Source: Bacteroidota bacterium (GTDB lineage Bacteria > Bacteroidota > Bacteroidia > Bacteroidales > JAAUTT01). From it: 17,069 nucleotides of DNA. The notes beneath the pieces are model-generated. The model was not told the DNA's origin and did not search any database. It saw nothing but the letters and a program-made list of their open reading frames with translations. Of the stretch, positions 6,964-14,530 are shown in pieces (within the stretch, counting starts at the first letter, position 1; each line of letters starts with the position of its first letter). Position numbers and translations under genes: made by a program. The stretch covers positions 1 through 17,069 of the forward strand of contig JAEYWD010000011.1 in NCBI GenBank assembly GCA_023429135.1. The letters are read 5' to 3'.

Positions 6964-8652
6964 ATGAACCGAATAATCGAATGTGTGCCTAATTTCAGCG
7001 AAGGCCGTAATATGGATATCATCAACCAGATTGTAGCTGCAATTACATCTGTTGAAAAGGTAAAACTTTTAAATATCGATCCGGGTAAAGCTACTAACCG
7101 CACTGTGGTTACTTTTGCCGGCGATCCAGACGATGTAATCGAAGCTGCTTTCCGAGGAGCAAAAAAGGCTTCAGATGTAATTGATATGAGTAAACATGCG
7201 GGTGAGCATCCCCGTTTTGGAGCTACCGATGTCTTGCCTTTGATTCCTATTTCGGGAATTACCATGGACGAAACCGTTGAGTATGCCCGGAAACTTGCCA
7301 AAAGAATTGGAGAGGAGCTTGAAATTCCGGTTTTTTGCTATGCCAATGCAGCTTTCAGCGAACCCCGGCGGGAGCTGGCTTACTGCCGCTCGGGCGAATA
7401 CGAAGGACTTGCATCAAAGCTTGAAAAAACGGAGTGGAAACCCGATTTTGGACCAGCACGCATGAATGTCCGTTCGGGAGCCATGGCGGTGGGAGCACGT
7501 GATTTTCTGATTGCCTATAATGTAAACCTCAATACAACCTCTACCCGTCGTGCCAATGCCATAGCTTTTGATGTGCGCGAAAAAGGCCGGCCTAAACGCG
7601 AAGGCGACAGCATTACCGGTAAAATTGTGACCGACGAAAATGGTAATCAGGTGTATATTCCAGGTACCTTAAAGAGTGTTCGCGCCATTGGTTGGTTTAT
7701 TGAGGAATTTGGTATTGCGCAAATCTCGATGAACCTCACCAATATAAACATAACCTCACTTCACGTGGCTTTCGACGAAGTATGCCGTAAGGCAGAGGCC
7801 AGAGGAATACGGGTTACAGGTTCGGAAATTGTGGGACTGGTTCCTTTAAATTCGATGCTGGAAGCCGGCAGGTATTTCCTCAGAAAGCAGAACCGCTCGG
7901 TGGGTGTTTCGGACGAAGAGCTGATTAAGATTGCGATCAAATCGCTCGGACTGGATGACCTTTATAAATTCAAACCCGAAGAGAAGATTATTGAGTATGT
8001 TTTGGAAGGAAATGCTGGCAAAAAGTTGATTTCAATGGACCTCAAAACCTTTGCCAACGAAACATCGTCCGAGTCGCCCGCTCCCGGAGGTGGTTCGGTT
8101 GCCGCTTATATTGCCTCTCTTGGTGTAGCCCTGGGGAATATGGTGGCCAACCTTTCTTCGCATAAAGCAGGATGGGATCATCGTTGGGAAGAATTTTCAA
8201 ACTGGGGCGACAAAGGCATGCAGCTTCAGAAAAGGCTTCTGAAACTTGTGGATGAAGACACCGAAGCTTTTAATCGCATTATGGATGCCTTTGCATTGGG
8301 AAAATCGAACGATATGGAAAAACAAATCCGCACTGCAGCTATTGAAGTGGCTACCAAACGGGCCATGGAAGTACCTTTTCAGGTAATGCAGACAGGTTTG
8401 GAAGCAATGGAAGTCGTGAAAGCCATGGCCGAAACCGGAAATCCGAATTCTGTTTCCGACGCCGGAGTAGGAGCACTGGCGCTCCGTTCTGGTGTACTTG
8501 GCGCCTGGCTCAACGTAAAAATTAACGCGGGCAGTCTCAAGGACGAAAATTATAAAAGAGAAGTTTTGGAGAAAGGTGCAAAAATAGCAGAGCAGGTAAA
8601 GGAATTGGAAAGTGAGATTATTAAAATTGTAGAAGGAAAGATTAAAGTATAA
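6964..8652 (+). CDS. ftcD: Bifunctional glutamate formimidoyltransferase / formimidoyl-THF cyclodeaminase
   Basis: This 562-residue fusion has the layout of mammalian FTCD (about 540 residues). Residues 1 to about 330 form the formiminotransferase, which moves the formimino group from formiminoglutamate to THF and releases glutamate. MNRIIECVPNFSEGR is the family N-terminus, and His82 in GEHPRFGATD matches the catalytic His82 of the mammalian enzyme. Residues about 355-562 form the cyclodeaminase, with SPAPGGGSVAAY at 371-382 and VSDAGVGALALRSG near the end; it gives 5,10-methenyl-THF and ammonia. It is the last gene of the hut operon, so the pathway ends in one-carbon folate and needs no HutG or HutF. 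A strong hairpin follows. Confidence 0.95.
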   Translation: MNRIIECVPNFSEGRNMDIINQIVAAITSVEKVKLLNIDPGKATNRTVVTFAGDPDDVIEAAFRGAKKASDVIDMSKHAGEHPRFGATDVLPLIPISGITMDETVEYARKLAKRIGEELEIPVFCYANAAFSEPRRELAYCRSGEYEGLASKLEKTEWKPDFGPARMNVRSGAMAVGARDFLIAYNVNLNTTSTRRANAIAFDVREKGRPKREGDSITGKIVTDENGNQVYIPGTLKSVRAIGWFIEEFGIAQISMNLTNINITSLHVAFDEVCRKAEARGIRVTGSEIVGLVPLNSMLEAGRYFLRKQNRSVGVSDEELIKIAIKSLGLDDLYKFKPEEKIIEYVLEGNAGKKLISMDLKTFANETSSESPAPGGGSVAAYIASLGVALGNMVANLSSHKAGWDHRWEEFSNWGDKGMQLQKRLLKLVDEDTEAFNRIMDAFALGKSNDMEKQIRTAAIEVATKRAMEVPFQVMQTGLEAMEVVKAMAETGNPNSVSDAGVGALALRSGVLGAWLNVKINAGSLKDENYKREVLEKGAKIAEQVKELESEIIKIVEGKIKV

Positions 8653-8671
8653 ATTTCCCGGGTAGAACACG

Positions 8672-8715
8672 AAGGCACAAAAGCACGAAGAATGTTTTTC
8701 GTGTTTTTGTGCCTT
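8672..8715. terminator. Strong hairpin between convergent ftcD and doxX genes
   Basis: An 18-bp stem with one G-U pair runs from AAGGCACAAAAGCACGAA (8672-8689) to its partner at 8698-8715, with an 8-base loop. On the plus strand TTATTC and more T-rich sequence follow. It lies 20 bases past the ftcD stop and before the end of the minus-strand doxX gene, so a two-way terminator is likely. The GAACACGAAGGCACAAAAGCACGAAG wording also resembles a known dispersed repeat pattern. Confidence 0.75.
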
Positions 8716-8761
8716 TATTCATTATTTAACTCTTTTGCTATATGCTTTTTTTTTGAAAAGA

Positions 8762-9205
8762 TCAACTTTGTTTAACCAGATTAATTCTGTAATCGGCTGA
8801 GGCTTTTCCGGCACCATAAATCAGCAGAAAAATCAGAAGCATTGTCATTGCAAAATCGGTGCGCGATTCGTGCGCCATATTCCAGAATCCTTTTTCTATC
8901 AGAATTGGTATTTTGGTTGAAACAATGGCTGTCGACATTATTATCAAAAGCGGAATGGCTGCCAAACGGGTGAGCAGTCCCAGGAGTATCAGAATTCCGC
9001 ACGATATTTCGAAAAAAGCGACAAATACGGCCCAGAATTCAGGGTCGTAGAATCCAATTTTTGTAAATCGGCCGGCACCCACTGTTTCAGGGAAAAGAAA
9101 TTTCTGAATTCCTTCCGAAAGAAAAACCAGGCCTACAATAAGCCTGGGAATAAGAGATCTGCGATCGTCAACAGTTTCGATAATTTTGTAAAATAGGCTT
9201 TTCAT
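8762..9205 (-). CDS. DoxX-family membrane protein
   Basis: The 147-residue protein has four predicted membrane segments: around LIPRLIVGLVFLSEG, the stretch WAVFVAFFEISCGILILLG, LAAIPLLIIMSTAIV and the late TMLLIFLLIYGAG. The pattern of an early R-x-x-x-G-x-x-F-x-x-x-G with FFEISCG and LTRLAAIPL is typical of the DoxX/DoxD group. Members have been linked to quinone or thiol redox chemistry, but most have no defined reaction. The gene begins 47 bases after the sugar dehydrogenase stop on the same strand, so the two are probably co-transcribed. A link between them as electron donor and membrane partner is only inference. Confidence 0.85.
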   Translation of the reverse strand: MKSLFYKIIETVDDRRSLIPRLIVGLVFLSEGIQKFLFPETVGAGRFTKIGFYDPEFWAVFVAFFEISCGILILLGLLTRLAAIPLLIIMSTAIVSTKIPILIEKGFWNMAHESRTDFAMTMLLIFLLIYGAGKASADYRINLVKQS

Positions 9206-9252
9206 TGTTTAATGTGTTTCATACTAAAACAAATGATAAACCCAAATATTCC

Positions 9253-10404
9253 TTATTCAGGTTGAATAATCAGTATTCTGTCATCATTTTCGGTACGGGC
9301 AACTCCACGTCCATCGCGGTTACTGGTGGCAATATAAATTTTTCCGTCAGGTCCCTGGGCTACTGTGCGTAAGCGACCTAATTTACCTTTATAAAATTGT
9401 TCTACGGTGTCAATTTTAGCAGGGTCGTTTGCATTAAACACCGCCCGGTATAGCGACTCGCCTTTTAAACCAGCAAAAACAAACGATTTATCCCATGGCC
9501 CGCCTTTAATGAAGGTTGCTCCGCCGGGAGCCCAGGTTGCCGTATCGCTACTGTAATAAACTGGGGTAACCAGTCCGGTTTGTTGCTGCATCCCCCTGAT
9601 TAGCGGCCAGCCATAATTTTTACCCGGTTGAATAAGGTTAATTTCGTCCATACAACAGCCTTGCATGGCCGAAGGACCGTGTTCTGTGTTGAACAGGTTA
9701 TCAGTTCCGGGTTGCCAGTCGATACCCTGCGAATTTCTATGACCGTAAGTATAGATATAAGAGCCAGCCATGGGGTTATCGGTGGGAATACTGCCATCGC
9801 GGTTTAGCCTCAGAATTTTACCGTTTAAATTTTGAAGGTTTTGAGCATATTCAGGGATATATCTTTCCCCAACCGGCCAGTACAATTTGCCATCGGGACC
9901 AAATTTAAGCGGACCGGAATTATGGTTCACATATCCTTCAATATTATCAAGAAGTGTTCGGTCGAACGTAGCTTTCTTTGTTGTTGGATCTTCCCGGTAG
10001 CGGACAAGCTTATTCATAATAACCAGTGGATTTTTGTTTTTCTCATAAGTATATCCGATATAGATAAACGGATTGTTAGCAAAATCGGGATCCACGGCTA
10101 TTCCGAGCAATCCTCCTTCACCTGCAGCCAAAATAGTGTCTTTCAGGTCGAGGTAAGGGGTCGGGTTTAGCTTTCCGTTCTCAATAACCCTTACTCTTCC
10201 TTCGCGTTCTGTAACGAAAATTCTGCCATCCGTCATAAAGGCAAGCTGCCAGGGAGTGCTCAGGCCTTCAACGAAAGTTGTTGTAGCCGGATCGGTCGGA
10301 TTATCATTGTTTCCATTATTGTCGTCGTCCGAACAACTGTAAACAATCAGGGATAATACCACTATCATTAAAAAGAATCTGGTTTTTAAATATGAAGAGT
10401 TCAT
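9253..10404 (-). CDS. PQQ-type sugar dehydrogenase (GSDH family), secreted lipoprotein
   Basis: The 383-residue protein has a lipoprotein signal ending in LSLIVYSC with Cys24. SDDDNNGN follows, an acidic pattern typical of surface-exported Bacteroidota lipoproteins. The beta-propeller of the glucose/sorbosone dehydrogenase family starts with STPWQLAFMTDGRIFVTEREG. Family hallmarks include EGGLLGIAVDPDF, His161 in VNHNSGPLKFGPDGKLY, YTYGHRNSQGIDW, NTEHGPSAMQG and DEINLIQPGKNYGWP. Relatives oxidise the C1 hydroxyl of sugars using PQQ and calcium; the true substrate here is unknown. Soluble Aldose dehydrogenases of this family are the closest guess. Doubt remains on cofactor supply because no PQQ synthesis gene is nearby and many Bacteroidota lack them. 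It precedes doxX by 47 bases. Confidence 0.88.
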   Translation of the reverse strand: MNSSYLKTRFFLMIVVLSLIVYSCSDDDNNGNNDNPTDPATTTFVEGLSTPWQLAFMTDGRIFVTEREGRVRVIENGKLNPTPYLDLKDTILAAGEGGLLGIAVDPDFANNPFIYIGYTYEKNKNPLVIMNKLVRYREDPTTKKATFDRTLLDNIEGYVNHNSGPLKFGPDGKLYWPVGERYIPEYAQNLQNLNGKILRLNRDGSIPTDNPMAGSYIYTYGHRNSQGIDWQPGTDNLFNTEHGPSAMQGCCMDEINLIQPGKNYGWPLIRGMQQQTGLVTPVYYSSDTATWAPGGATFIKGGPWDKSFVFAGLKGESLYRAVFNANDPAKIDTVEQFYKGKLGRLRTVAQGPDGKIYIATSNRDGRGVARTENDDRILIIQPE

Positions 10405-10581
10405 AACATTCTGTTTTAGTTCGATCTCTCAACAGATAAAAACATGCCATCAATAATAAAACTCACAGACCTGCTATTAAAAGGAGCAGTGAGAAATGTT
10501 AAGGCGAAAAATGAATGCTTTTGAAATGTGTGGATGTGACATTTTCTCCACACTTTAATGACAATATGTAAACAGTAGCGT

Positions 10582-11376
10582 TTATTTATGGTCCAGCTCT
10601 TTACCGCAATGAGGACATTTTGTGTGATCGTGATGTTTTTTATTCACTTTCTCCATAAATCCGGCACTTATTAGTCCTGTAGGAAGCGCTACAAGTCCAA
10701 TTCCCATTAAGGCAATTATTCCGCTTACAACTTTACCAAAGCTGGTAACAGGATAAACATCGCCATAGCCAACGGTGGTTAACGTGGCAATGGCCCACCA
10801 TAAACAGGCAAAAACATTGGGAAACTTATTGGGCTGAACATCCCCTTCAATATAAAACATCAATATGGAGGCTATTACAAGAATTATGGAGGTGAGAGTT
10901 ACCGTAATGGTAAGTTCTTCTTTCTTTTCCTTCATTACTGTCCAGATAAGGTTGAGCGAATTATTGTACCTGTTTAGTTTGAGGATGCGGAAAAATCTCA
11001 TCAGGCGTAATATTCTGAGAAAGCGTAAATCCAGTTTAATAATGAAGGGGAGATAAAATGGAAGTATTGCAGCCAGATCAATAAGTCCGTATGCGGAAAA
11101 TATAAACTTAAAAACTGATTTGGTTTTCGAAGTAGAAGGATGTGTGAGATCGGATATGTAAATACGCATCAGATATTCAACAGAAAAGATAATTACCGAA
11201 AATATTTCGAAAGATTTGAAGTACCAGTAAAAGGGTTGTTTTATCTGAGGAACTGTTTCGAGAACTATTGCCGCTAAATTTAAAAGTATAAGAGACATGA
11301 TAAAGTAGTCGAAAAACCGATTGACCCTGGAACCATGTGCTCCCTTTTCAATAAGGTTATAAACTTTGTGCTTCAT
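10582..11376 (-). CDS. Voltage-gated potassium channel (Kv type, six membrane segments)
   Basis: The protein has 264 residues from the ATG at 11376; the longer frame begins with TTG at 11385, inside a palindrome, and is less likely. It has S1-S6 with a textbook S4: basic residues at every third position (R118, R121, R124, R127, R130, K133, R136). The pore loop carries the K+ selectivity filter TTVGYGD (200-206), followed by S6 with GIIALMGIGLVALPTG. The short cytoplasmic tail ends HHDHTKCPHCGKELDHK, a His cluster plus one CxxC that could bind zinc across subunits of the tetramer. There is no RCK/TrkA domain. It is the last gene of a three-gene membrane operon, 20 bases after DUF1361 (measured from the ATG). 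Its physiological role is unknown. Confidence 0.93.
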   Translation of the reverse strand: MKHKVYNLIEKGAHGSRVNRFFDYFIMSLILLNLAAIVLETVPQIKQPFYWYFKSFEIFSVIIFSVEYLMRIYISDLTHPSTSKTKSVFKFIFSAYGLIDLAAILPFYLPFIIKLDLRFLRILRLMRFFRILKLNRYNNSLNLIWTVMKEKKEELTITVTLTSIILVIASILMFYIEGDVQPNKFPNVFACLWWAIATLTTVGYGDVYPVTSFGKVVSGIIALMGIGLVALPTGLISAGFMEKVNKKHHDHTKCPHCGKELDHK

Positions 11377-11396
11377 CACTCTCAAAATTAATTTTG

Positions 11397-12074
11397 TTAC
11401 TCCTTATCCTCCCGGTTACCGGCTTCGATCGCCTTTATGGGCCAGTAAAACATGTTGAGCAGCACACCCATTAGCAGAGTCATGGCATAGGCCCTGGGAT
11501 GGGAAAGCGGATTGCTTATATCGGAGGTAATATTATAAATTAATTTGAACGGTTCCTGAATTACATCCCAACTGTTCCAACGGAGATAACGTCCGATGTA
11601 AATCCCGAATCCCCCCAGGAAGAGCAATCCTACCGATATAAAATGAACCCAGGTGCGCGACATGTAACGTTTCAAAAACATTTCGATGTTAAAGAGGCTT
11701 ACAAAGCCATACATCAGACCGGTCCAGGCGTAGGCCAGTATCATTATCAGGTCGTACCACACCGGAACCGAGTTATCGTCGTAAAGGTGGAACAAATCGG
11801 TAAGAATGTAGGGGGCGTTGGGAAAGAACAGCAACCATGTGATAAGTATCAGGGAAACATACCACTTCCGGTAATGAAGATTAGGCTTCAGCATAAAAAT
11901 CATACTCAGTAACCAGGGGATAAAAGCCAGAAACAGGTTCCAGTTTAGAAACAGAAACAGATCGGTTTTTGTGAGGAAAACTCTGAAAACTGACATCGAA
12001 AAACAGATAAAGCTCATTACAATCAATAAGATTGTGAGGTGGTAACGTTGGTATTTTTTTAATAGCTCAAGCAT
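11397..12074 (-). CDS. DUF1361 membrane protein
   Basis: The 225-residue protein has about six or seven hydrophobic segments and little outside them. LNWNLFLAFIPWLLS and WLLFFPNAPYILTDLFHL are the signature stretches of the DUF1361 family, an integral membrane family without known function. The start codon overlaps the end of the DgkA-family gene by 16 bases, implying coupled translation. The K+ channel gene follows within 20 bases. No catalytic motif is evident. Confidence 0.88.
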   Translation of the reverse strand: MLELLKKYQRYHLTILLIVMSFICFSMSVFRVFLTKTDLFLFLNWNLFLAFIPWLLSMIFMLKPNLHYRKWYVSLILITWLLFFPNAPYILTDLFHLYDDNSVPVWYDLIMILAYAWTGLMYGFVSLFNIEMFLKRYMSRTWVHFISVGLLFLGGFGIYIGRYLRWNSWDVIQEPFKLIYNITSDISNPLSHPRAYAMTLLMGVLLNMFYWPIKAIEAGNREDKE

Positions 12075-12445
12075 AAGTTAAGAATTTTTGGCAGAAAAAT
12101 AATCAGACCTGATACCAACGCTCCGGCAGCAATAAATAGTACGGCAAGAGCAGTAAGATCTTTTATTTTTTTGATAAGTTCGTGATATTGAGGCGAAACA
12201 AAGTTGCATAAATATTCAATAGCCGAATTAAAAGCCTCCGCAGCAAAAACAATGCTGATTGCGAGCACGATAACAATCCATTCCAGGCTGGAAATTTTAA
12301 GGAGTACCCCGGCAATAATGGCCATAATCGCGGATGCAAGGTGAATGCGGGCATTGTGTTCCTCACCGATAAGTACTTTCCATCCCTGGAATGCATAAGT
12401 AAAGCTTTTAAGACGGGCTTTTATAGAAAAGGGCTTTTTAGTCAT
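12059..12445 (-). CDS. Diacylglycerol/undecaprenol kinase family protein
   Basis: The 128-residue integral membrane kinase of the DgkA family has three membrane helices. Conserved elements are the N-terminal amphipathic stretch, EEHNARIH with Glu28/Glu29, the catalytic signature AAEAFNSAIE (Glu70, Asn73, Glu77) and KIKDLTALAV with Asp96. In relatives it phosphorylates diacylglycerol (Gram-negative DgkA) or undecaprenol (Gram-positive type); the present sequence does not settle which. It is the first gene of the DgkA-DUF1361-K+ channel operon, with a 16-base overlap. Its upstream region holds the inverted-repeat element at 12473-12571. Confidence 0.9.
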   Translation of the reverse strand: MTKKPFSIKARLKSFTYAFQGWKVLIGEEHNARIHLASAIMAIIAGVLLKISSLEWIVIVLAISIVFAAEAFNSAIEYLCNFVSPQYHELIKKIKDLTALAVLFIAAGALVSGLIIFLPKILNLCLSY

Positions 12446-12472
12446 TTTTCAGTCGTTACTATCAGATCTTAG

Positions 12473-12571
12473 GAGGCTGTGTAATTAGTCCATAACCGGA
12501 GGTTGAGCTTGTCGAAACCTCATTTTAAATCAGCGTGACTATACTTCGACAGGCTCACTTTTCACAGCCTC
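12473..12571. repeat. 99-bp inverted-repeat element with TGAGC-TGTCGAA motifs
   Basis: Its ends are perfect 9-bp inverted repeats (GAGGCTGTG, 12473-12481, and CACAGCCTC, 12563-12571). Inside, TGAGCTTGTCGAA (12504-12516) and TTCGACAGGCTCA (12545-12557) form a second inverted pair with one mismatch. The left inner copy also forms a local hairpin, GAGGTT/AACCTC. The TGAGCCTGTCGAA wording is familiar from dispersed REP-like repeats of many bacteria. It has no coding capacity. It sits between the ygiQ-like gene and the dgkA-like gene, both on the minus strand, and may end ygiQ transcription. Confidence 0.75.
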
Positions 12572-12627
12572 GTTATACAATAACATTTCAAAAATAGGAA
12601 TTATAAAATTAAAGGAGAGGAGGAAAA

Positions 12628-14463
12628 CTAAATATTCTTACTGTGTTTACTAAATCGGTTGGTAGGCTTTTTAAACAACGATGCCGCCAACTGATTTAAT
12701 CCTTTTTTGTAAAGATACGATTCCAGTTCCGACCGGTATTCGGGTTTATACCAGAAAAAGAATTTATGCTGCAATTGCCGGTCTTCCTTTTTAAAGGGAA
12801 CAAAAACCTGTTCGAGGGTGTACGGATCGATACCCGTGTGGTAAATTACCGATGAAAGTGTCATAGGTGTTGGCGTAAACTCCTGTACCTGTTCCAGGTG
12901 GTAATGCATCTGACTGGTTTTGGCAGCAAGATTGGCCATATCTATGTTCCGGGTTCCCGGATGGGCCGAGATCAGGTAAGGTATAAGCTGTTGCTTGAGA
13001 TTATGTTTTTGATTGTATTGTTCAAATTGCATTTTGAGTTGTTCGAACAATTTAAAGGACGGTTTCCGCATCATCCTCAACACGTGATCTTCTGTGTGCT
13101 CGGGCGCAACTTTCAACCTTCCTGAGACATGTTTCTGCAACACTTCGTTAAGATAATTTTTATGCGATGGGTGCGGGTATGGGTTCTGAATAAACAAATC
13201 GTACCGGATGCCACTGCCAATAGTCACTTTTTTAATTCCGCAAATGGAAGACACTTTTTTGTAAAGCTGCATTAAAGGAGTATGGTCGGTATTGAGATTT
13301 TTACAAACCTTCGGGTGTATGCACGAATAACGGCTGCATTTTGCGCAAATATCGGGGTTCAGACCCTTCATCCGGTACATATTGGCCGATGGTCCGCCGA
13401 GGTCGCTAAGATGACCCTTGAAGTCGGGCTGACTTGCAATTTCCTGTACTTCTTTCAAAATTGACTGCTCGGAGCGGCTCTGCACAAATTTCCCCTGATG
13501 GGCGGAGATGGTACAAAAGCTGCAACCGCCAAAGCAACCCCGGTGAATATTAACCGAGTACCGGATCATCTCAAATGCCGGAATGGTTCCTTTCTTTTCG
13601 TACCGGGGATGCGGAATGCGGTAGTATTTTAATGCATAAGGCTCGTCAATATCTTCCTGGCTATAGCTGCTGTAAGGAGGGTTAATCACAACGGCATTGT
13701 TCCCATGGTTTTGAATTAGCCGGGCGCTGGAAAGTTTATTGGACTCTTCCTCAATAGTTTTGAAAGAAAGAGCAAAATCCTTCTTATTTTTCAGACAATC
13801 CTCATAGCTGGCAATTGTTTTGGTTATACCATCCCATATGGGGATCGATTCTTTAGCACACAGATATGCTGTTTGAGGTATGTTTTTTAGTGCAGAGACA
13901 GAAGTTCCACTCTGAATAGCTTTAACTATTTCTTTCAGCGGTTTTTCGCCCATTCCGTAAACAAGAAGGTCGGCACTGGTTTCAGCGAGTATGGAAGGCT
14001 TAATTTTATCCAGCCAGTAATCGTAATGCGTTAACCGGCGCAAAGAAGCTTCAATTCCGCCAATAATCACAGGAACATCAGGGTACAATTGCTTCAGTAT
14101 GTTTGTATAAACTGTTGTGGCATAATCGGGCCGGTTTCCTGCTTTCCCTCCAGGAGAATATGCATCGTCGCTGCGTTTGCGTTTGTTTCCGGTGTAATTG
14201 TTAATCATGGAATCCATGCTACCAGATGATACTCCAAAAAACAACCTGGGTCGGCCCAGTTTTTTGAAATCCCGTAAATCGTCCTGCCAGTTGGGTTGAG
14301 GAATTACAGCAACTTTTAGTCCCATCTTCTCAAGCAACCGTGCAAGCACAGCAACACCAAACGATGGATGATCGATATATGCATCGCCGCTAATAAGAAT
14401 AACGTCGGCATACGTCCATCCCAGGGTTTGCATTTCTTTTGCTGATGTGGGGAGCCAGGACAT
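12628..14463 (-). CDS. YgiQ-family (UPF0313) radical SAM protein
   Basis: The 611-residue protein starts with a B12-binding-like N-terminal region (DVILISGDAYIDHPSFGVAVLARLLE), then the radical SAM CxxxCxxC motif in RGCFGGCSFCTI (Cys310, Cys314, Cys317), which binds a [4Fe-4S] cluster and SAM. A second cysteine group (Cys373, Cys376, Cys381, Cys387) in CAKCSRYSC...C could hold another metal. RLKVAPEHTEDHVLRMM and EFTPTPMTLSSVIYHTG are family hallmarks. The length is near that of other members, though shorter than E. coli YgiQ. The reaction is not known. The gene lies 64 bases after folE with spacer repeat copy B in the gap, so it is probably the third gene of the pterin operon. Confidence 0.93.
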   Translation of the reverse strand: MSWLPTSAKEMQTLGWTYADVILISGDAYIDHPSFGVAVLARLLEKMGLKVAVIPQPNWQDDLRDFKKLGRPRLFFGVSSGSMDSMINNYTGNKRKRSDDAYSPGGKAGNRPDYATTVYTNILKQLYPDVPVIIGGIEASLRRLTHYDYWLDKIKPSILAETSADLLVYGMGEKPLKEIVKAIQSGTSVSALKNIPQTAYLCAKESIPIWDGITKTIASYEDCLKNKKDFALSFKTIEEESNKLSSARLIQNHGNNAVVINPPYSSYSQEDIDEPYALKYYRIPHPRYEKKGTIPAFEMIRYSVNIHRGCFGGCSFCTISAHQGKFVQSRSEQSILKEVQEIASQPDFKGHLSDLGGPSANMYRMKGLNPDICAKCSRYSCIHPKVCKNLNTDHTPLMQLYKKVSSICGIKKVTIGSGIRYDLFIQNPYPHPSHKNYLNEVLQKHVSGRLKVAPEHTEDHVLRMMRKPSFKLFEQLKMQFEQYNQKHNLKQQLIPYLISAHPGTRNIDMANLAAKTSQMHYHLEQVQEFTPTPMTLSSVIYHTGIDPYTLEQVFVPFKKEDRQLQHKFFFWYKPEYRSELESYLYKKGLNQLAASLFKKPTNRFSKHSKNI

Positions 14464-14465
14464 GG

Positions 14466-14530
14466 TCGGGTTACGGGTTGCGTGTTACGGGTTGTTCTTC
14501 TTACGACTTACTACTTACGACTTACTACTA
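14466..14530 (-). repeat. GTAAG/CCCGTAAC spacer repeat, copy B
   Basis: On the minus strand the gap between folE and the ygiQ-like gene begins with the folE TAG at 14530-14528, which is part of the repeat (TAGTAGTAAGTCGTAAG...). It then runs through several GTAAG units to block 2 (14489-14468) with AACCCGTAAC, five bases before the next ATG at 14463. It shares 16 identical bases with 6913-6928 and 19 of 22 with 6939-6960. Copy B is longer, with more GTAAG units. Confidence 0.75.

Noticed and set aside
6807..7301. 164-codon minus-strand open frame across the hutI-ftcD junction
   Set aside because: It is the shadow of two well-supported genes and its middle is translated spacer repeat; no family resemblance.
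8197..8670. 157-codon minus-strand open frame under the end of ftcD
   Set aside because: It lies opposite the conserved cyclodeaminase domain and has no recognisable motif.
9832..10170. 112-codon plus-strand open frame inside the sugar dehydrogenase gene
   Set aside because: Antisense to a conserved beta-propeller; composition fits a shadow frame.
10528..10553. Hairpin GTGTGGA/TCCACAC downstream of the K+ channel gene
   Set aside because: Only 7 bp of stem with a 12-base loop and no T-run on the minus strand; too weak to call a terminator.
11383..11396. Perfect 14-bp palindrome CAAAATTAATTTTG between the DUF1361 and K+ channel genes
   Set aside because: About one perfect 14-bp palindrome is expected by chance in 17 kb, and more in AT-rich gaps; it lies inside an operon and has no second copy.
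12589..12596. TATTTTTG on the minus strand, matching the TAnnTTTG promoter form, upstream of the dgkA-like gene
   Set aside because: No -33 box at the right distance, and about 140 bases with a hairpin element lie between it and the ATG; likely a chance match in AT-rich DNA.
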